From: Streptomyces sp. NBC_01591
GTDB taxonomy: Bacteria > Actinomycetota > Actinomycetes > Streptomycetales > Streptomycetaceae
NCBI RefSeq assembly: GCF_035918155.1
Contig: NZ_CP109327.1
Location: 4,154,001-4,218,000, forward strand
Reading direction: 5' to 3'
Length of the DNA stretch: 64,000 bases
In this document: positions 62,528 to 64,000 of the stretch, in pieces
Position numbering within the stretch: the first letter of the stretch is position 1
How the letters are laid out: each line of letters opens with the position of its first letter
Notes under the pieces: model-generated
What the model was told of the DNA's origin: nothing
Database searches by the model: none
What the model saw: only the letters and a program-made list of their open reading frames with translations
Made by a program: the position numbers and the translations under genes

Positions 62528-62790
62528 GCAAGACCGTCGGGCTCTCGGCCGGCGCCACTCACGAACGCGTCCGGAAGCTGCGGGAGCGCGGCGTGATCCG
62601 GCGTACCGCGGTCGAGGTCGATCCGGCGGCGGTGGGATACGGGGTACTGGCCTACGTGACGGTCGACTCCACGTCCTGGATGGGTGATTCGGCCGAGCAC
62701 TTCGCCGCGCTCCCCGAGATCCTTGAGGCACATGTCATCGCCGGCAGCGCATCGGTGCTCGTGAAGGTCAGGACCGCGACCGCATCATCC
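62497..62790 (+). pseudogene. Lrp/AsnC-family regulator remnant
   Basis: QDATQPYAALSKTVGLSAGA, THERVRKLRERGVIRRTAVE, VDPAAVGYGVLAYVTVDSTS and EILEAHVIAGSASVLVKVRT are the HTH and first part of the RAM domain of an AsnC-like regulator. The first ten residues and the C-terminal third are missing, and the TetR end overlaps it in another frame. Confidence 0.75.
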
Positions 62791-63168
62791 AACGGCGCAC
62801 TGCGGTCCTCCCTGTTCCTTCCTGGTGCGTGCAGGTTGAAACTATGGCATCGCATCCACTATTCAAGACCGACCGTCTCGGATAGTGGTCGAGCTTGGAA
62901 TGGTCGGAGCCGCGTGCTCGTCCCCTGCGTGGGCTGATCGTCCTCCGCTTGCCTCCGCCCGCCCCGTCCACCCCCGCTGATGACGTTCCGCATGCCCCTC
63001 ATCGGTGTTGTCAGTGGGTGCTGTTAGCTTCCTTCCCGCGTCGCCGAGGAGAGATTGCAGCCGCCCCCCTGGGTCCGGTCCGACCGGTACCTGCCATGCG
63101 GTGACGTGTGTGCAGCCCCGTTCCGGTCCACCGGGACGGGCAACGTTCTCCCAGGAGGAAGAAGCTTG
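62791..63168. other. Intergenic stretch before secreted paralogue 3
   Basis: No supported gene. It probably holds the promoter of the next gene; CCAGGAGGAA at 63151-63160 is its ribosome site. Confidence 0.45.
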
Positions 63169-64000
63169 ATGAAGAGCAGCATGACCGGGCGCAGGGCGGC
63201 CCGTGCGGCGGCCGTTCTCACGGCGGCGATGGCCTTGGCAGTGGCGGCGGCTCCACTGTCCGGCACCGCGCAGGCCCACGAGGCGGTCTCCGGGTCGCTG
63301 GCGTTCAGCGGCGAGGCGGGTGAGTTCGTCTCCGACGGTCAGTCCCAGGAGTTCACGGCCGGGTCGGTCGAGATGTTCGACGTCTCGGGACCCACCGCCC
63401 AGAGCGCCGTGGGGGTCACGATCGTCACCCCCGAAGGCAAGCGCTGGTCCCTCCACCTCCAGGCCCCCGAGGGCCAGAAGCTGACCGAAGGCGCCACCTA
63501 CACCGGGGCATCGCGCTGGCCCTACGCCCAACCGGAGGACCCGCAGCTGGAGTTCGGCGCGGACGACCGCTGGTGCAACACCAGCACCGGCTCCTTCACC
63601 GTCTCCCACATCTCCTACGGCCCCTACGGCTACATCCGCGAGCTCGACGCCACCTTCGAGCAGTACTGCAACGGTTCCACGCTGCCCCTGCGCGGCGAGG
63701 TCCACGCCCGCACCGCCGAGCCCCCGGCCGAGCTGGCCATCGGGCTCGGCCTGAACCCCGAGGGCAAGGTCGACAGCAAGACCGGAGAGGTCACCGTCGG
63801 CGGCACGGCCACCTGCAACAAGCCGGCCCGCATATCGCTCTCGGGCCTGGTCGCCCAGACTCAGAAGAGCGGCGAGGCGGTCGGCAGGTACGAGGGCGAG
63901 ACGGTCGACTGCACCCCGGGCGCCCCCGTTCCGTGGAACGTCACCATTCCCGTCACCGCGATGGAGCCCGGGCTGTCCTTCCGCCCCGGTACCGCCATGT
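63169..64000 (+). CDS. Secreted paralogue 3 (cut by window end)
   Basis: At least 277 residues from ATG 63169, with CCAGGAGGAA nine bases upstream. Signal peptide (AAVLTAAMALAVAAAPLSGT, AQA-H). Blocks of the family: SGSLAFSGEAGEFVSDGQSQ, GKRWSLHLQAPEGQKLTEGA, TYTGASRWPYAQPEDPQLEF, RWCNTSTGSFTVSHISYGPY, RELDATFEQYCNGSTLPLRG; then GTATCNKPARISLSGLV and VDCTPGAPVPWNV. It is the most diverged of the three. Not adjacent to the other two, so an older duplicate. Confidence 0.8.
   Translation, partial: MKSSMTGRRAARAAAVLTAAMALAVAAAPLSGTAQAHEAVSGSLAFSGEAGEFVSDGQSQEFTAGSVEMFDVSGPTAQSAVGVTIVTPEGKRWSLHLQAPEGQKLTEGATYTGASRWPYAQPEDPQLEFGADDRWCNTSTGSFTVSHISYGPYGYIRELDATFEQYCNGSTLPLRGEVHARTAEPPAELAIGLGLNPEGKVDSKTGEVTVGGTATCNKPARISLSGLVAQTQKSGEAVGRYEGETVDCTPGAPVPWNVTIPVTAMEPGLSFRPGTAM

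Overview
The window is high-GC actinobacterial DNA, almost certainly the core chromosome of a Streptomyces. The evidence is the dnaK-grpE-dnaJ-hspR operon with HspR (HAIR) operators, an HspR-type clpB, DapC-type aminotransferase, the bifunctional-type dCTP deaminase, many GTG starts with GGAGG-like ribosome sites, four-base GTGA/ATGA couplings, and several Streptomyces-typical families (YbjN, DUF2617, DUF5134, DUF5994, LAXTG surface protein). No taxonomic marker finer than that was seen.

1-22.6 kb is conserved core. It holds an SRPBCC/CoxG protein (cut by the window edge), a membrane-fused spermidine synthase, DUF2617, a Gly/Cys-rich membrane protein, a DapC-like aminotransferase, YbjN, an MFS carrier, clpB, a PPOX/F420-type protein, the chaperone operon, a small sugar transferase, a large membrane Fe-S reductase, a Yip1 protein, a phosphoribosyltransferase, dcd and a tRNA-Gly(CCC). 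Between clpB and hspR sits an unusual divergent module (10.3-12.1 kb): an exported peptide with seven DIGW repeats at a 12-residue period, a translationally coupled Rieske-like protein without cluster ligands, and a LuxR-type regulator.

22.6-44.5 kb is an accessory block at the 3' end of the tRNA-Gly gene. The last 44 bases of the tRNA recur at 34977, 39449 and (imperfectly) 44501. Arm-like repeats lie at fixed distances from these cores (about 90 bp before, 61 bp after). I read this as tandem integrated islands that have lost their integrase. Contents: truncated XRE regulator, anti-sigma-type ATPase, MurA fragment, two cold-shock proteins, a DEAD-box helicase, CBS proteins, MerR and TetR regulators, a site-2 protease, an AbiEii-type toxin pair, an MFS pump, and many broken genes (PP2C, DUF5994, SDR, IS1380 transposase, VapC, glycosyltransferase). 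A LAXTG surface protein lies at the right edge.

44.6-55.4 kb is a metal region. A siderophore/haem-type ABC importer diverges from a copper-handling cluster: PepSY membrane protein, DUF5134, Met/His-rich membrane proteins, CopA P-type ATPase, PCu(A)C chaperone and an ECF sigma factor. CRP-like palindromes precede two of its transcription units.

55.4-64 kb holds three paralogous secreted proteins (one cut by the end), a small ABM-like protein, an SRPBCC protein, a GAF-SpoIIE phosphatase with a DUF5994 remnant, and a divergent alpha/beta hydrolase-TetR pair followed by an AsnC remnant.
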